DNA of 64,000 bases from Pelomonas sp. SE-A7 (GTDB lineage Bacteria; Pseudomonadota; Gammaproteobacteria; Burkholderiales; Burkholderiaceae_C). The DNA lies in NCBI RefSeq assembly GCF_030345705.1, contig NZ_JAUASW010000003.1, forward strand, positions 310,001 to 374,000. Direction: 5' to 3'. Below are positions 53,940 to 63,146 of this stretch, one piece after another. The position numbers were made by a program, and so were the translations under genes. Every line of letters starts with the position of its first letter. Position 1 is the stretch's first letter. The notes beneath the pieces were generated by a model. That model worked only from the letters and a program-made list of their open reading frames with translations. It was not told where the DNA came from and ran no database searches.

Positions 53940-54178
53940 GGCTGCCTCCCTTCGTCGCGTTCCTCGGCGTGGTGGTGATGTCCTCCGCCATGGTGATGGC
54001 CCCGGTGCATGAAGACATGCATCAACGGGCAGGCCAGCAGGAACAGGTAGGGCAGGACGCCAAGGAGGTGGGCACGGTGCTCCTCCCAGAGAAACCAGCC
54101 AGCAATAGCCGCCAGCACGAGCCAGCCCATGCCAAAGCGCGAACGCCAGAACGGCGCGGGTCGATGGTCGTGGTCCAT
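53936..54178 (-). CDS. DUF2933 small membrane protein with His-rich tail
   Basis: 80 residues from the ATG at 54178. MDHDHRPAPFWRSRFGMGWL, VLAAIAGWFLWEEH, LPYLFLLACPLMHVFMHRGHHH follow the DUF2933 pattern: two helices and a C-terminal His cluster. It often accompanies copper resistance genes, and metal binding by the His tail is inferred. Confidence 0.8.
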   Translation of the reverse strand: MDHDHRPAPFWRSRFGMGWLVLAAIAGWFLWEEHRAHLLGVLPYLFLLACPLMHVFMHRGHHHGGGHHHHAEERDEGRQP

Positions 54179-54305
54179 GTCGAACTCCGAATCAGCAAGG
54201 AAAGAATGCGGCAAGTGCGCAGCTTTCGAATTGATCCGAGTCAACAAGACGAGTGGTCGCTCGTCACCCCTGGTGAACATTCGCGTTGCTTATCCGCAGA
54301 GGCTG

Positions 54306-54986
54306 TCAGTGGCCGAAATGCCCCACACCGATCGCGTGCAGGATGACAAGGTGCAGGACGAAGATCGCCCCCACTATTCCGATCATCTGGGCGCGATTCA
54401 ACCTGATCGTGACGACTGGATGCTCCGCCTCAGCTCGGCTGTTGTCGTTCACCGTTTGCACGGCAGGCCGATCAGCACTGCCCTGTGTGCGTCGGCCATG
54501 GTCGGTCATGCCGCGCGGCTTGTAGATGGAGAGGATGGTCGGAACCAGCAAGACCAATAGGCCACTGATTGAATGGAAATCGAGCTGGGCGCCGGCTTCA
54601 TGCAGCGCACCGAGACGCAGGACCGGCTCGTTGGCCAGAGCGGCGGCGGTTGCGGCAAGCGGCATCTTGGCCAGCAAGACGGCCATCGCGAATGCGGTGA
54701 GCAGCAGCTTTGCAATGACCCAGTAGTGCCGGAAGAAGCCCCATGGAGTTCCCCACGCCATGAGAGCCCCCGTGAGCAAGGCTGCCAGTGCCAGCGGCAG
54801 GATGGCAAGTCGCGCGAGCAGGTCCATCCCGACATAGGCAGCGCGCATCAGCTGCGGTTCATGTGCCTGCAATCCGGCGACGGCCAGCACAAGAAAGCTG
54901 GCCACGGCGCCGAGCAAGCTCACCGAGGTGGCGACATGAGCAGTGAGCGCCAATCTGCGCTGTCCCTGGGTCAGGATGAATCCCAT
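54306..54986 (-). CDS. Multi-helix membrane protein (CopD/DUF2269-like)
   Basis: 226 residues from the ATG at 54986. Helices: TAHVATSVSLLGAVASFLVLAVAGL, LARLAILPLALAALLTGALMAW, VIAKLLLTAFAMAVLLAKM, SISGLLVLLVPTILSIYKPRG and a last one GIVGAIFVLHLVILHAIG. His residues near the membrane ends (LTAHV, GFFRHYW, DFHS) could bind haem or copper. It heads the membrane-protein group. Identity beyond a CopD/DUF2269-like type is uncertain. Confidence 0.6.
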   Translation of the reverse strand: MGFILTQGQRRLALTAHVATSVSLLGAVASFLVLAVAGLQAHEPQLMRAAYVGMDLLARLAILPLALAALLTGALMAWGTPWGFFRHYWVIAKLLLTAFAMAVLLAKMPLAATAAALANEPVLRLGALHEAGAQLDFHSISGLLVLLVPTILSIYKPRGMTDHGRRTQGSADRPAVQTVNDNSRAEAEHPVVTIRLNRAQMIGIVGAIFVLHLVILHAIGVGHFGH

Positions 54987-55134
54987 GCTCGCTGCTCCTC
55001 GTGATCTACCTCTGAAGCATAAGGCTGAGGTCGACGGGCTTGTCGGTTTTGTTCGTCCACATCCAGCAGTAGCCCTGATCGACTGGAACCGTCTAGCTTG
55101 TTTCCGGCTGCTGCGGTCGCGTCGAGCTTGAGAG

Positions 55135-55171
55135 AGACGCATGCTTGGTCTTGAGGACCGAGCATGCGTCT
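55135..55171 (-). terminator. Long hairpin after the copper operon
   Basis: AGACGCATGCTTGGTC (55135-) pairs with GGACCGAGCATGCGTCT (ending 55171) with one mismatch, directly after the cusF-like stop on the minus strand. No U-run follows, so termination may need Rho or act as mRNA end protection. Confidence 0.55.
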
Positions 55172-55179
55172 TGCGCCGA

Positions 55180-55533
55180 TTACTTGCCTGCCTGCACCAG
55201 TTCGGTCACCACAAAGCCGGAGGCAGACTTCTCGACCACAAAGCGAACCTTGTCGCCGACCTTGACGCGATCGACCATGGCCGGATCCTTCACCTGGAAC
55301 ACCATGGTCATGCCGGGCATGTCGAGGTTCTTGATGTCGCCATGCTTGATGGTCAGCTTCTTGTTGTCCTTGTCGACCTTCTTGATTTCGCCATCGGTCA
55401 TTTCCGTAGCCGGGGCCGACGCGCCAGCGCCATGCATCTTGCTGTGATCCATGGCTTGCGCGCTTGCGGACAGGGCCAGGGTCGAGAGGGCCGCCACCAG
55501 GGTGGCCTGAGCAATGTTCTTGACGATCTTCAT
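55180..55533 (-). CDS. CusF-like periplasmic copper chaperone
   Basis: 117 residues from the ATG at 55533. Signal IAQATLVAALSTLALSASAQA; MDHSKMHGAG metal-binding opening; then the CusF barrel: GEIKKVDKDNKKLTIKHGDI, LDMPGMTMVFQVKDP (Met site), VGDKVRFVVEKSASGFVVTEL. It passes Cu(I)/Ag(I) to an RND pump. It is the last gene of the long copper operon. Confidence 0.87.
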   Translation of the reverse strand: MKIVKNIAQATLVAALSTLALSASAQAMDHSKMHGAGASAPATEMTDGEIKKVDKDNKKLTIKHGDIKNLDMPGMTMVFQVKDPAMVDRVKVGDKVRFVVEKSASGFVVTELVQAGK

Positions 55534-55543
55534 GGGTTCTCCT

Positions 55544-56044
55544 TCAACGGTAGGTTTGAAAAACACGCGCACTGCCATCCTTGTTCAGCAGCAGCACGTC
55601 ATAGGGATCCTTGCGCGAGCCGTAGGCCGGCCCATCCATGCCCGGTGAGCCAATCGGCATGGCGGGCACCGCCAAGCCGACGGCCTGCGGCCGCTCCTGC
55701 AGCAGGCGCCTGATGTCCTTCGCTGGAACATGGCCTTCGATCGCGTACCCGCCGACCAAGGCCGTGTGGCAAGAGCCGTACTTGATGTCGACGCCCATGC
55801 GCTCGCGCGCATCGGTGTTGCCGACGTCACTCACCTGCACCTGGAAGCCATGGGCCTCCAGGTGCTTGATCCAGTCCTTGCAGCAGCTGCAGCTGGGCCC
55901 TTTCCAGACCTGAATCGCCACGGCTGACTTGGTCGGCGGCGAAGTCTTGGCGCTGGCCGATCCAAGCAGCAGCCAGGCCGCGCCGCCAGCGATGAACTGA
56001 CGGCGTTGAATACGGAGCAGAGGCTCAGTGCTTGTGGTCGGCAT
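55544..56044 (-). CDS. DUF411 periplasmic metal-binding protein
   Basis: 166 residues from the ATG at 56044; three further in-frame codons upstream are possible. RRQFIAGGAAWLLLG looks like a Tat or Sec signal. The conserved CSCCKDWIKHLEAHGF motif, then KYGSCHTALVGGYAIEGHVPAKDI and GLAVPAMPIGSPGMDG, is the DUF411 pattern. It binds copper through the Cys cluster and often accompanies copA/cusF genes. Its first codons overlap the cupredoxin stop. Confidence 0.87.
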   Translation of the reverse strand: MPTTSTEPLLRIQRRQFIAGGAAWLLLGSASAKTSPPTKSAVAIQVWKGPSCSCCKDWIKHLEAHGFQVQVSDVGNTDARERMGVDIKYGSCHTALVGGYAIEGHVPAKDIRRLLQERPQAVGLAVPAMPIGSPGMDGPAYGSRKDPYDVLLLNKDGSARVFQTYR

Positions 56045-56579
56045 GGCCATCATCCTTGCCGTCCTTCGTCGGCTTGGCCGCGGCGACCTTGACCTTGCCG
56101 ACCATGCCGGCCTGGTAGTGGCCAGCGATCAGGCAGGCGAAGTCGAACTGGCCGGCTCGGTTGAAGGTCCAGGTGATTTCACCCGCCTTGCCTGCCGGCA
56201 CATGGGACATGTAGGGCTCGTCGTGCTCCATACCGGGGAACTTGAGCATCAGCGCCGCATGCTCGTCGAGCTCCTTCTTCGTCCCGAGCACGAACTCGTG
56301 CAGCATCTTGCCGTCGTTGCGGATCACGAATTTGACGGTCTCGCCTTGCTTGACCTCGATGAGATCGGGTGAGAAGCGCATCACATCGCTCATCGAGATT
56401 TCGATGGTGCGGCCGGCGTCCTTGGCCTCGGCGGCAATGCCCCAGGCCTTCTGCTCTTTCTTGACCGGGCCGGCCTTCTTGGCATGGTCCTCATTGCCAT
56501 GGGCACAGGCGATGGTGCTTGCGCCCAGGAGCATCGTGATGGCGGCTTGGGCCGCGACTCGCTTGATACTGATCTTCAT
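56025..56579 (-). CDS. Cupredoxin (plastocyanin-like) periplasmic protein
   Basis: 184 residues from the ATG at 56579. Signal ITMLLGASTIACAHG; then the cupredoxin fold with MRFSPDLIEVKQGETVKFVIRN, LHEFVLG (first His), and FACLIAGHYQAGMVGKVKV (Cys, His, Met of a type-1 site). His-rich tail (DGHADHKH). It likely binds copper or transfers electrons with the multicopper oxidase upstream. Confidence 0.87.
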   Translation of the reverse strand: MKISIKRVAAQAAITMLLGASTIACAHGNEDHAKKAGPVKKEQKAWGIAAEAKDAGRTIEISMSDVMRFSPDLIEVKQGETVKFVIRNDGKMLHEFVLGTKKELDEHAALMLKFPGMEHDEPYMSHVPAGKAGEITWTFNRAGQFDFACLIAGHYQAGMVGKVKVAAAKPTKDGKDDGHADHKH

Positions 56580-56616
56580 GTAACTTCCTTGTTCGGTTGA
56601 ATTTGGCGAGCTGGGC

Positions 56617-58029
56617 TCAATGCCCCGAATGCCCGCTCGGCTTGCGAACGTTGACTTCGGCCGTGGCGTCCTTGCGCTGCAGCCTGGGCATGGACTGGCC
56701 GCCTTCGGCGGCGAAGCGTGCAGGCTCCGGCAGAGCACCGGTCCAGGGGAAGGCAACCTCGCCCTTGGGGTGCTGATACCAGCCCGGGTCGCTGTAGTCG
56801 CCGCGCTTCTGGTCCTTGCGGACCTTCAGGATCGAGAACATGCCGCCCATCTCGACGCCGCCGAACGGCCCCTCGCCGGTCATCATCGGCAAGGTGTTGT
56901 CGGGCAAGGGCATCGTCATCTCGCCCATGTCGGCCATGCCGCGCTCGCCCATCACCATGTAGTCGGGCACCAGCTTCGTGATCTGCTTGGCCACCTGACG
57001 GTGGTCGACGCCGATCATGGTCGGCACGTTGTGCCCCATCGCATTCATCGTGTGATGGCTCTTGTGGCAATGGAAGGCCCAGTCGCCTTCCTCGTCGGCG
57101 AGGAACTCGATCTGACGCATCTGGCCAACGGCGATGTCGGTCGTCACCTCCGGCCAACGGCCGGCCTTCGGCGTCGGCCCGCCGTCGGTGCCGGTCACCG
57201 TGAACTCGTGGCCATGCACGTGGATCGGGTGATTGGTCATGGTCAGGTTGCCGATGCGGATGCGCACCTTGTCGTTCTTGCGGACGTTCAGCGTGTCGAT
57301 GCCCGGGAAGACGCGGCTGTTCCAGCACCACAGGTTGAAGTCCGTCATCGTCATGATCTTGGGCGTGGCAGCGCCGGGATCGATGTCGAACGCATTCAGC
57401 AGGAAGCAGAAATCGCGGTCGACCTCGTCGATCTGCGGGTTCTTGACCTTGGGGTGCGTCACCCAGAAGCCCATCATGCCCATCGCCATCTGCGTCATCT
57501 CGTCGGCATGCGGGTGGTACATGAAGGTACCGGGCCGGCGCGCGACGAATTCGTAGACATAGGTCTGGCCCGGCTGGATGGACTTCTGCGTCAGGCCCGA
57601 CACGCCGTCCATGCCGTTGGGCAGGCGCTGGCCATGCCAGTGGATGCTGGTGTGTTCGGGCAGGCGGTTGGTGACGAAGATGCGTACGCGGTCGCCTTCG
57701 ACCACCTCGATCGTCGGTCCCGGCGACTGACCGTTGTAGCCCCACAGATGGGCCTTCATGCCGGGTGCCAGCTCGCGCACGACCGGCTCGGCGACCAGGT
57801 GGAACTCCTTGACGCCCTGGTTCATGCGCCATGGCAAGGTCCAGCCGTTCAGCGTCACGACCGGGTTGTACGGGCGTCCGGTATTGGGCACCAACGGGGC
57901 CATGGTGTCCGGCTTGGTCTGCAGCACGGGCTCGGGCAAGGCTGCCATCGCCACGCGACTGACGGCGCTGGCCGACACAGCCGCGGTCAGCGCTCCGGCG
58001 CCGCGGAAGAAATTGCGTCTTGAAAACAT
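56617..58029 (-). CDS. Periplasmic multicopper oxidase (CopA/CueO class)
   Basis: 470 residues. Tat signal MFSRRNFFRGAGALTAAVS. Copper ligands: HWHGQRLPNGMDG, MYHPHADEM, HPIHVHGHEF and HCHKSHHTMNAMGH, which make a trinuclear cluster and a type-1 centre. The last His-Cys-His segment looks normal. C-terminal Met-rich part (GMADMGEMTMPLPD). It oxidises Cu(I) in the periplasm. It is 18 bp behind the outer-membrane factor gene. Confidence 0.9.
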   Translation of the reverse strand: MFSRRNFFRGAGALTAAVSASAVSRVAMAALPEPVLQTKPDTMAPLVPNTGRPYNPVVTLNGWTLPWRMNQGVKEFHLVAEPVVRELAPGMKAHLWGYNGQSPGPTIEVVEGDRVRIFVTNRLPEHTSIHWHGQRLPNGMDGVSGLTQKSIQPGQTYVYEFVARRPGTFMYHPHADEMTQMAMGMMGFWVTHPKVKNPQIDEVDRDFCFLLNAFDIDPGAATPKIMTMTDFNLWCWNSRVFPGIDTLNVRKNDKVRIRIGNLTMTNHPIHVHGHEFTVTGTDGGPTPKAGRWPEVTTDIAVGQMRQIEFLADEEGDWAFHCHKSHHTMNAMGHNVPTMIGVDHRQVAKQITKLVPDYMVMGERGMADMGEMTMPLPDNTLPMMTGEGPFGGVEMGGMFSILKVRKDQKRGDYSDPGWYQHPKGEVAFPWTGALPEPARFAAEGGQSMPRLQRKDATAEVNVRKPSGHSGH

Positions 58030-58046
58030 CGTGGATGACTCCTGAT

Positions 58047-59465
58047 TCAGTGGGCTGCAGCGCCGCCGCCGGTGCCGGCCACGGAGGCCGAGGGGCCTGC
58101 GCCGCCCAGGCTGGGCTTGCCGACAAGGGCCATGTCGAGGTCCGACTGGGCGACCCAGAAGTCGCGCAGCGCCTCAATCGATCCGTTGACGCTGGCAATC
58201 TGGGCTCGAGCGTCGGCCAGCAGTTCGAACACGCTGATGAACATGCCGTTGTAGAGCAGCACGTTCTCGTCGGAAATGCGCTTGGCCGTGGGCACGACGT
58301 CGTCGCGGAAATGCTTGGCCACGTCGTAGGCCGAGCGATAGCCCTGATAGGCCTCGCGCACCTCGGACCTGGCCTCGACCGCCGTCTTCGCAGCGCGGTG
58401 TGCGCTCTGCATGTAGACCGCTTCGGCCTTGGCGATGCGAGCATCACCCCAGTCGAACAGCGGGATCTCGATGCCGATCTCGTAACCGGTCTGGCGCGGC
58501 GCCTCGTTCGAGCTGTTGCGCTGGTAGCCCAGTTCCAGCACGTTGATGAAGCGCGTCACCTTGGAAAGGCCAAGGTTCTTGGCCGTTGCTTCCACCATCG
58601 CCTTGGCGCCCTGCACGTCGAGACGCGTGGTCATTGCGACCTGCTCGATGTCGGGGCGGTCCTGCGGATCGGCCGGAAGGTCGGGCAGGCGAGCTGGCAG
58701 GGCGAACGCGCTTTGCGATCCCCAAAGCCCCATCAACCGGGTCAGACGCTCACGGGCCGAAACCCGGGCCGACTCGGCACGGGCTGCGTTCAACACGGCC
58801 TCGGAGAAGAAGCCATGTTCGCGGGCCTGCTGCAGCTTTGTCCAGTTGCCGGCCTGTGCCAGACGCCTGGCCAGCTCGGCGCCGGCATCGGCCGTCGCTC
58901 GGACGTCGCGCATGTAGCTGGCGGTTTGCTCGGCAGCCACGGCCGCATAGAAGGCCTTGCGGGTCTCCGCGGCGAGCGACAGCATTTCCATCGCCACGCT
59001 GCGCTGGACAGCGGCAAAGCGACGGCTCTCGACCTGGCGGGCCAGCGGCAGCGCCACGAGATGGCCGAGGTCAAAGGAGAAGCCCCGCTCGATCTCGCGC
59101 TCATCGCCTCGCTTCAGCTTGGCGATGCTGAAGCCGGGATTGGGCATGCGGCTGGCCTGCACCATCTCGGCCTCGGCGATGCCAAGTTCCTGGAAGCTGG
59201 CTTGCAGCCCGCGGTTGTTCAGCAGCGCAATCTGCACCGCTGAATCGGCCGTCAGCGGCTTGGTGAGCAACTCGGCGACTCGCTGGTCGATGCCGTCCAG
59301 GTCCTGGTCCGTCGAGGCGGCCAGGAGCGTTGCGCCGAGATGGTTCTTCGCGGCATCCTGGATGGGTGTCATGCCGCCGTTGCCGCTGAGGCTGGCACAA
59401 CCGGCCAGGAGCAACGGTGCAGCCAGTAGCGCAAAGCGTATTGCCGTGTTTCGGGAAGTGGTCAT
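58047..59465 (-). CDS. TolC-type outer-membrane lipoprotein of the copper operon
   Basis: 472 residues. Lipoprotein signal ALLAAPLLLAGCASLSG. The efflux-factor fold: VQIALLNNRGLQASFQELGIAEAEMVQASRMPNPGFS, IPLFDWGDARIAKAEAVYMQSAHRAA and SVFELLADARAQI. It differs from CzcC/CusC here and could give the copper oxidase operon its own outer channel. No RND partner is encoded in the same operon. Confidence 0.85.
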   Translation of the reverse strand: MTTSRNTAIRFALLAAPLLLAGCASLSGNGGMTPIQDAAKNHLGATLLAASTDQDLDGIDQRVAELLTKPLTADSAVQIALLNNRGLQASFQELGIAEAEMVQASRMPNPGFSIAKLKRGDEREIERGFSFDLGHLVALPLARQVESRRFAAVQRSVAMEMLSLAAETRKAFYAAVAAEQTASYMRDVRATADAGAELARRLAQAGNWTKLQQAREHGFFSEAVLNAARAESARVSARERLTRLMGLWGSQSAFALPARLPDLPADPQDRPDIEQVAMTTRLDVQGAKAMVEATAKNLGLSKVTRFINVLELGYQRNSSNEAPRQTGYEIGIEIPLFDWGDARIAKAEAVYMQSAHRAAKTAVEARSEVREAYQGYRSAYDVAKHFRDDVVPTAKRISDENVLLYNGMFISVFELLADARAQIASVNGSIEALRDFWVAQSDLDMALVGKPSLGGAGPSASVAGTGGGAAAH

Positions 59466-59474
59466 TTCGGCCCC

Positions 59475-59837
59475 TCAGTGATGCGCATGGCCGCCGGGTT
59501 TGTCGGTTGGCGGCTTGGATGGTGTCGAAGCTGCCGAAGCTGCCGGTAGCGGCACAGCGGGTGCATCGGCCTGTTTGGCTTCCTTGGCATAGGCTCGCCA
59601 CCCGCCGGCCTGATGCACGGCCTGGTTGGCGTCCTTCCACGCGCCCACTTCGACTTCGGCGTTCGGTCGGTAGTCTTTGAAAGTCGATCGGTAGACCAGG
59701 GGCGGGATCTGGGCCTTGGGATTCAGGGGATCAGCGCGCCGTGTTTCGGGCGGCGCCGTCTGGGCCGACGCGCGAGGCGCCAGCCACATGGTCGTGGTCG
59801 CCAGACATAGCGCCACGCCAAAGACGATGGATTTCAT
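59475..59837 (-). CDS. Small exported hypothetical protein of the copper operon
   Basis: 120 residues from the ATG at 59837. Signal VFGVALCLATTTMWLAPRASA, then PLVYRSTFKDYRPNAEVEVGAWKDANQAV (split), and a Pro/Ala-rich tail ending GGHAHH. The FKDYRP..W segment is a conserved type beside copper oxidase genes in my memory, without known function. Confidence 0.65.
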   Translation of the reverse strand: MKSIVFGVALCLATTTMWLAPRASAQTAPPETRRADPLNPKAQIPPLVYRSTFKDYRPNAEVEVGAWKDANQAVHQAGGWRAYAKEAKQADAPAVPLPAASAASTPSKPPTDKPGGHAHH

Positions 59838-59954
59838 GGTTTTCTCGCAAGTGAGCTGATGTGCTGCCACCGGCTTGCTGCGTCAAGGCGACGCTACCGA
59901 GGCAGGCTCAGGGAATGGGGCAAGCTGCGGCGCGTGACGCGCCGCAAAGCCCGT

Positions 59955-60377
59955 TCAGATGCGAGTGAGTCGGGGAGGTCGGTCGAGCCCACCCACCATG
60001 ACGCGGTCGCGGGAGACTTTGATGGTGGGGACTTCGGGCAGATCAGGGGCCGAGACGGCAAAACTCACGACCGAGGTCATGATTGCCGCGGCATTGCAGC
60101 AAGAGGAGCACAGGCTGCATTTGCCGGCATGCTTTGCCTTGGCGGGCGACGCCTTGTCGGCATCACTGCTTGGCGAACCCATATCCGCCTTGGCATGAGC
60201 CGTGGCGTCGTCATGGGCCATGCTGGCATGGTCATGGTCGTGCCCCGCGTGCTCTTCCAACACGCTGCTTTGATGATTGGCGGGGCCGCACAGGAGCATG
60301 GTCTGGGCGGCGTACCCCTGAATGGGTAGCGCCACGGCCAGCAGCCATGCCAACGCGATCCGCCAAAACTTGCTCAT
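59955..60377 (-). CDS. Small exported His/Cys-rich protein
   Basis: 140 residues from the ATG at 60377. Signal LAWLLAVALPIQGYAAQ; then HAGHDHDHASMAHDDATAHA and CSLCSSCCNAA, both likely metal-binding. It ends RDRVMVGGLDRPPRLTRI. It is the second gene behind copZ in the copper operon. General form is like CzcI/DUF2946 proteins. Confidence 0.6.
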   Translation of the reverse strand: MSKFWRIALAWLLAVALPIQGYAAQTMLLCGPANHQSSVLEEHAGHDHDHASMAHDDATAHAKADMGSPSSDADKASPAKAKHAGKCSLCSSCCNAAAIMTSVVSFAVSAPDLPEVPTIKVSRDRVMVGGLDRPPRLTRI

Positions 60378-60476
60378 GGTCAAAGTGTACGGGACGAAGG
60401 CGCTATGTGTGCAGGCTCCGGGCTTGATCCGCGTGTCGGTATGCGCGCAATCAACCATGGAGCCTGCGGCATGCCC

Positions 60477-60731
60477 TCAATGGCAGCAGCCCTGACCAGC
60501 AGAAGCGCCAGTGACGCAAGCCGCCGTCTCCGCCACCTGGACGGGCGTGTAGCCGGCTTCCTTGATCGCATCGCTCAGCTCGGCAGCATCAGCCTCGGTC
60601 GGCTCGATCTGGACGCGGTGTGTGGCCAGGTCAATCTGTACTCGGGCGCCCGCATCGACCGCTTTCAGCGCTTTGGTGATGGTGCTGACGCAATGGCCGC
60701 AGGTCATGTCTTTCACTTCAAAGGCAATCAT
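60477..60731 (-). CDS. copZ: CopZ-like cytoplasmic copper chaperone
   Basis: 84 residues. HMA fold with MTCGHC near the start (residues about 9-14), VQIDLATHRVQIEP and IKEAGYTPVQV, plus a Cys-containing tail (CVTGASAGQGCCH) that may bind extra copper. It brings Cu(I) to CopA. It is divergent from copA2, with a CueR-type site between them. Confidence 0.88.
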   Translation of the reverse strand: MIAFEVKDMTCGHCVSTITKALKAVDAGARVQIDLATHRVQIEPTEADAAELSDAIKEAGYTPVQVAETAACVTGASAGQGCCH

Positions 60732-60852
60732 CTTGACTCTCCAGTTGTTTGCTTGATCGCGGAGCCGACTTTCATCGTTGACATGGTTGGAGGGTCAAGT
60801 AGTCGTGTTGAGAAACCCCACAGTTGCTACGCCATCAATGCCCAAGGTGTTG

Positions 60853-60873
60853 ACCTTGACATCGCTGGAAGCT
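60853..60873 (+). promoter_or_regulatory. CueR-type operator of copA2
   Basis: TTGACC (60850-60855) as -35 overlaps the dyad ACCTTGACATCGCTGGAAGCT (about 60853-60873), followed by GAGCAT 19 nt after the -35 as a weak -10. The long spacer and dyad are MerR-family traits. Confidence 0.6.
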
Positions 60874-60915
60874 TGAGCATCCCGACACCTTGAACAACGT
60901 GACTGGAGAGTTGCC

Positions 60916-63114
60916 ATGTCCACTTCCATCGCTGCGCTAGGGCAGCCTGCCGCCTTCGATCTGCAGGTGCTTGGCATGACCTGCGCGTCATGCGTCCTGC
61001 GGGTCGAAAAGGCCCTGATGAAGGTGCCCGGGGTGTCTGCCGTATCCGTCAATCTAGCGACGGAGCGAGCGACAGTGCAGGCAACGCCCCAGGTCAGCGA
61101 AGCCGACCTCAATCAAGCCGTGGAGAAGGCTGGCTACAGCGCTCGGTCGGTTGCGGCGCCTATCAACCCTGCGCGCCGGCTCGTCCCCGATTGGTTGCCC
61201 GTCGCGGCGAGCATCGCGCTGACCCTGCCCCTCGTGGCCCCGATGCTGCTGCAAGTGTTCGGCATCGAGTGGATGCTGTCAGGCTGGCTGCAGTTGGCGT
61301 TGGCGACACCGGTGCAGTTCTGGCTGGGGTCCCGTTTCTATCTGGCAGGCTGGAGGGCCGTGCGCGCGCGCAGCGGCAACATGGACCTCCTGGTCGCGTT
61401 GGGAACATCGGCGGCGTTCGGTTTGTCGATCTACCTGCTGCTGAAGCACGCCGAGCACGGCATGCCCCATCTGTACTTCGAGGCTTCGGCTGCAGTCATT
61501 ACCTTGGTCCTGCTGGGCAAATGGCTGGAAGCCAGGGCCAAGCGTGGCACTACCGCGGCATTGCAGGCGCTGAACGCCCTGCGGCCGGACGTGGCCCGCG
61601 TGCTTCGAGCTGGTATCGAGACTGAACTGCCCGCTGGCCTGGTGCGCATCGGAGACCTGGTCCTGGTCCGGCCTGGCGATCGCGTGCCAGTCGATGGAGA
61701 GGTCGTCGACGGTAGCAGTCACCTCAACGAATCGTTGATTAGCGGCGAAAGCCTGCCGGTAGCCAAGACCGTCGGCGACCGCGTGACGGGCGGCTCGGTC
61801 AATGCCGAGGGCGTGCTGACCTTGAAAACCCTGGCCGTCGGGACCGAGACGACGCTGGCCCGCATCATTCGGCTGGTCGAAAGCGCCCAGGCCGCGAAGG
61901 CTCCGATACAGCGCATCGTCGACCGCGTGAGCGCAGTCTTCGTGCCGGTGGTACTGGGGCTTGCGCTCCTGACGTTTCTTGCTTGGGCGGCAGCGACCGG
62001 CAACTGGGAGCAGGCGCTGGTGAATGCCGTGGCCGTTCTGGTCATTGCCTGCCCCTGCGCCTTGGGCCTGGCCACGCCGACAGCCATCATGGCGGGCACC
62101 GGCGTCGCTGCCCAGCAGGGCGTGCTCATCAAGGACGCCCAGGCCCTGGAGCTGGCGCACGCGGTCAATACCGTGGTGTTCGACAAGACGGGTACGCTGA
62201 CGGAAGGCCGGCCAAGCTTGGTCGCGGTCCATGCCGTGTCGGGGCTGACGGAGTCCGAAGTCCTCGCGCTGTCGGCAGCGCTTCAGAAGAACAGCGAGCA
62301 CCCCTTGGCTCGAGCAGTCATGGACCAGGTGCGTGACCTTCGCTTGCCGGTGCCTGAAGCACGAGATGCGAGGGCTCTGCCTGGACGTGGTCTGGAAGCC
62401 GTTGTTCGAGGCCAGCAACTGACGCTGGGCAGCAGCCGCCTGTTGCGCGAACTGGGTGTCGACCCCGGTGTGCTGGCGCTCGATGCGCAACGGCTGGAAG
62501 CACAAGGCTCCAGCATCTCTTGGCTGATGCAGAAGACCGGTCAGGGGGTGTCGCTGTTGGGGCTGCTGGCGTTTGGGGATTCCATCAAAGCCTCATCCCG
62601 GCAGGCTGTGGAGCGCCTGCATGCGCTGGGCGTTGAGACGGTGCTGCTGACGGGCGACACCCGAGGCAGCGCCATGGTCGTTGGTCAGGCTCTTGGCATC
62701 CGGCAGATCGAAGCCGAGGTGCTGCCGGCCGACAAGGCCGCGGTCGTGCAATCGCTGCGGGCCGCCGGCAAGACCGTGGCCATGGTCGGCGACGGCATCA
62801 ACGATGCGCCTGCGCTGGCCGCAGCGGACGTCGGCATTGCCATGGCAACCGGCACCGACGTCGCCATGGAAACGGCAGGCATCACGCTGATGCGGGGAGA
62901 CCCGCAACTCGTTGCCGCGTCGCTGGATATTTCGCGCCGCACCTATGCCACGATCAAGCGCGGGCTGTTCTGGGCTTTCATCTATAACCTGGTTGGCATC
63001 CCGCTGGCGGCTCTCGGCCTGCTGAACCCGATGCTTGCCGGTGCGGCCATGGCCTTCAGCAGCGTCAGCGTGGTCGCAAACGCATTGCTGCTGCGACGCT
63101 GGAAGGCGCGTTGA
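60916..63114 (+). CDS. copA: Copper-exporting P1B-1 ATPase with one HMA domain
   Basis: 732 residues. HMA domain at about 14-80 with MTCASC (residues 21-26). Membrane metal site IACPCALGLATPTAI (CPC), phosphorylation motif DKTGTLTEG, and GDGINDAPALAAADVG. It exports Cu(I) from the cytoplasm. It is followed directly by the CueR-like gene, whose TTG alternative start overlaps its stop. Confidence 0.93.
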   Translation: MSTSIAALGQPAAFDLQVLGMTCASCVLRVEKALMKVPGVSAVSVNLATERATVQATPQVSEADLNQAVEKAGYSARSVAAPINPARRLVPDWLPVAASIALTLPLVAPMLLQVFGIEWMLSGWLQLALATPVQFWLGSRFYLAGWRAVRARSGNMDLLVALGTSAAFGLSIYLLLKHAEHGMPHLYFEASAAVITLVLLGKWLEARAKRGTTAALQALNALRPDVARVLRAGIETELPAGLVRIGDLVLVRPGDRVPVDGEVVDGSSHLNESLISGESLPVAKTVGDRVTGGSVNAEGVLTLKTLAVGTETTLARIIRLVESAQAAKAPIQRIVDRVSAVFVPVVLGLALLTFLAWAAATGNWEQALVNAVAVLVIACPCALGLATPTAIMAGTGVAAQQGVLIKDAQALELAHAVNTVVFDKTGTLTEGRPSLVAVHAVSGLTESEVLALSAALQKNSEHPLARAVMDQVRDLRLPVPEARDARALPGRGLEAVVRGQQLTLGSSRLLRELGVDPGVLALDAQRLEAQGSSISWLMQKTGQGVSLLGLLAFGDSIKASSRQAVERLHALGVETVLLTGDTRGSAMVVGQALGIRQIEAEVLPADKAAVVQSLRAAGKTVAMVGDGINDAPALAAADVGIAMATGTDVAMETAGITLMRGDPQLVAASLDISRRTYATIKRGLFWAFIYNLVGIPLAALGLLNPMLAGAAMAFSSVSVVANALLLRRWKAR

Positions 63115-63146
63115 GCGGGACGAGAACGAAGGAACAGGAGCATTCG

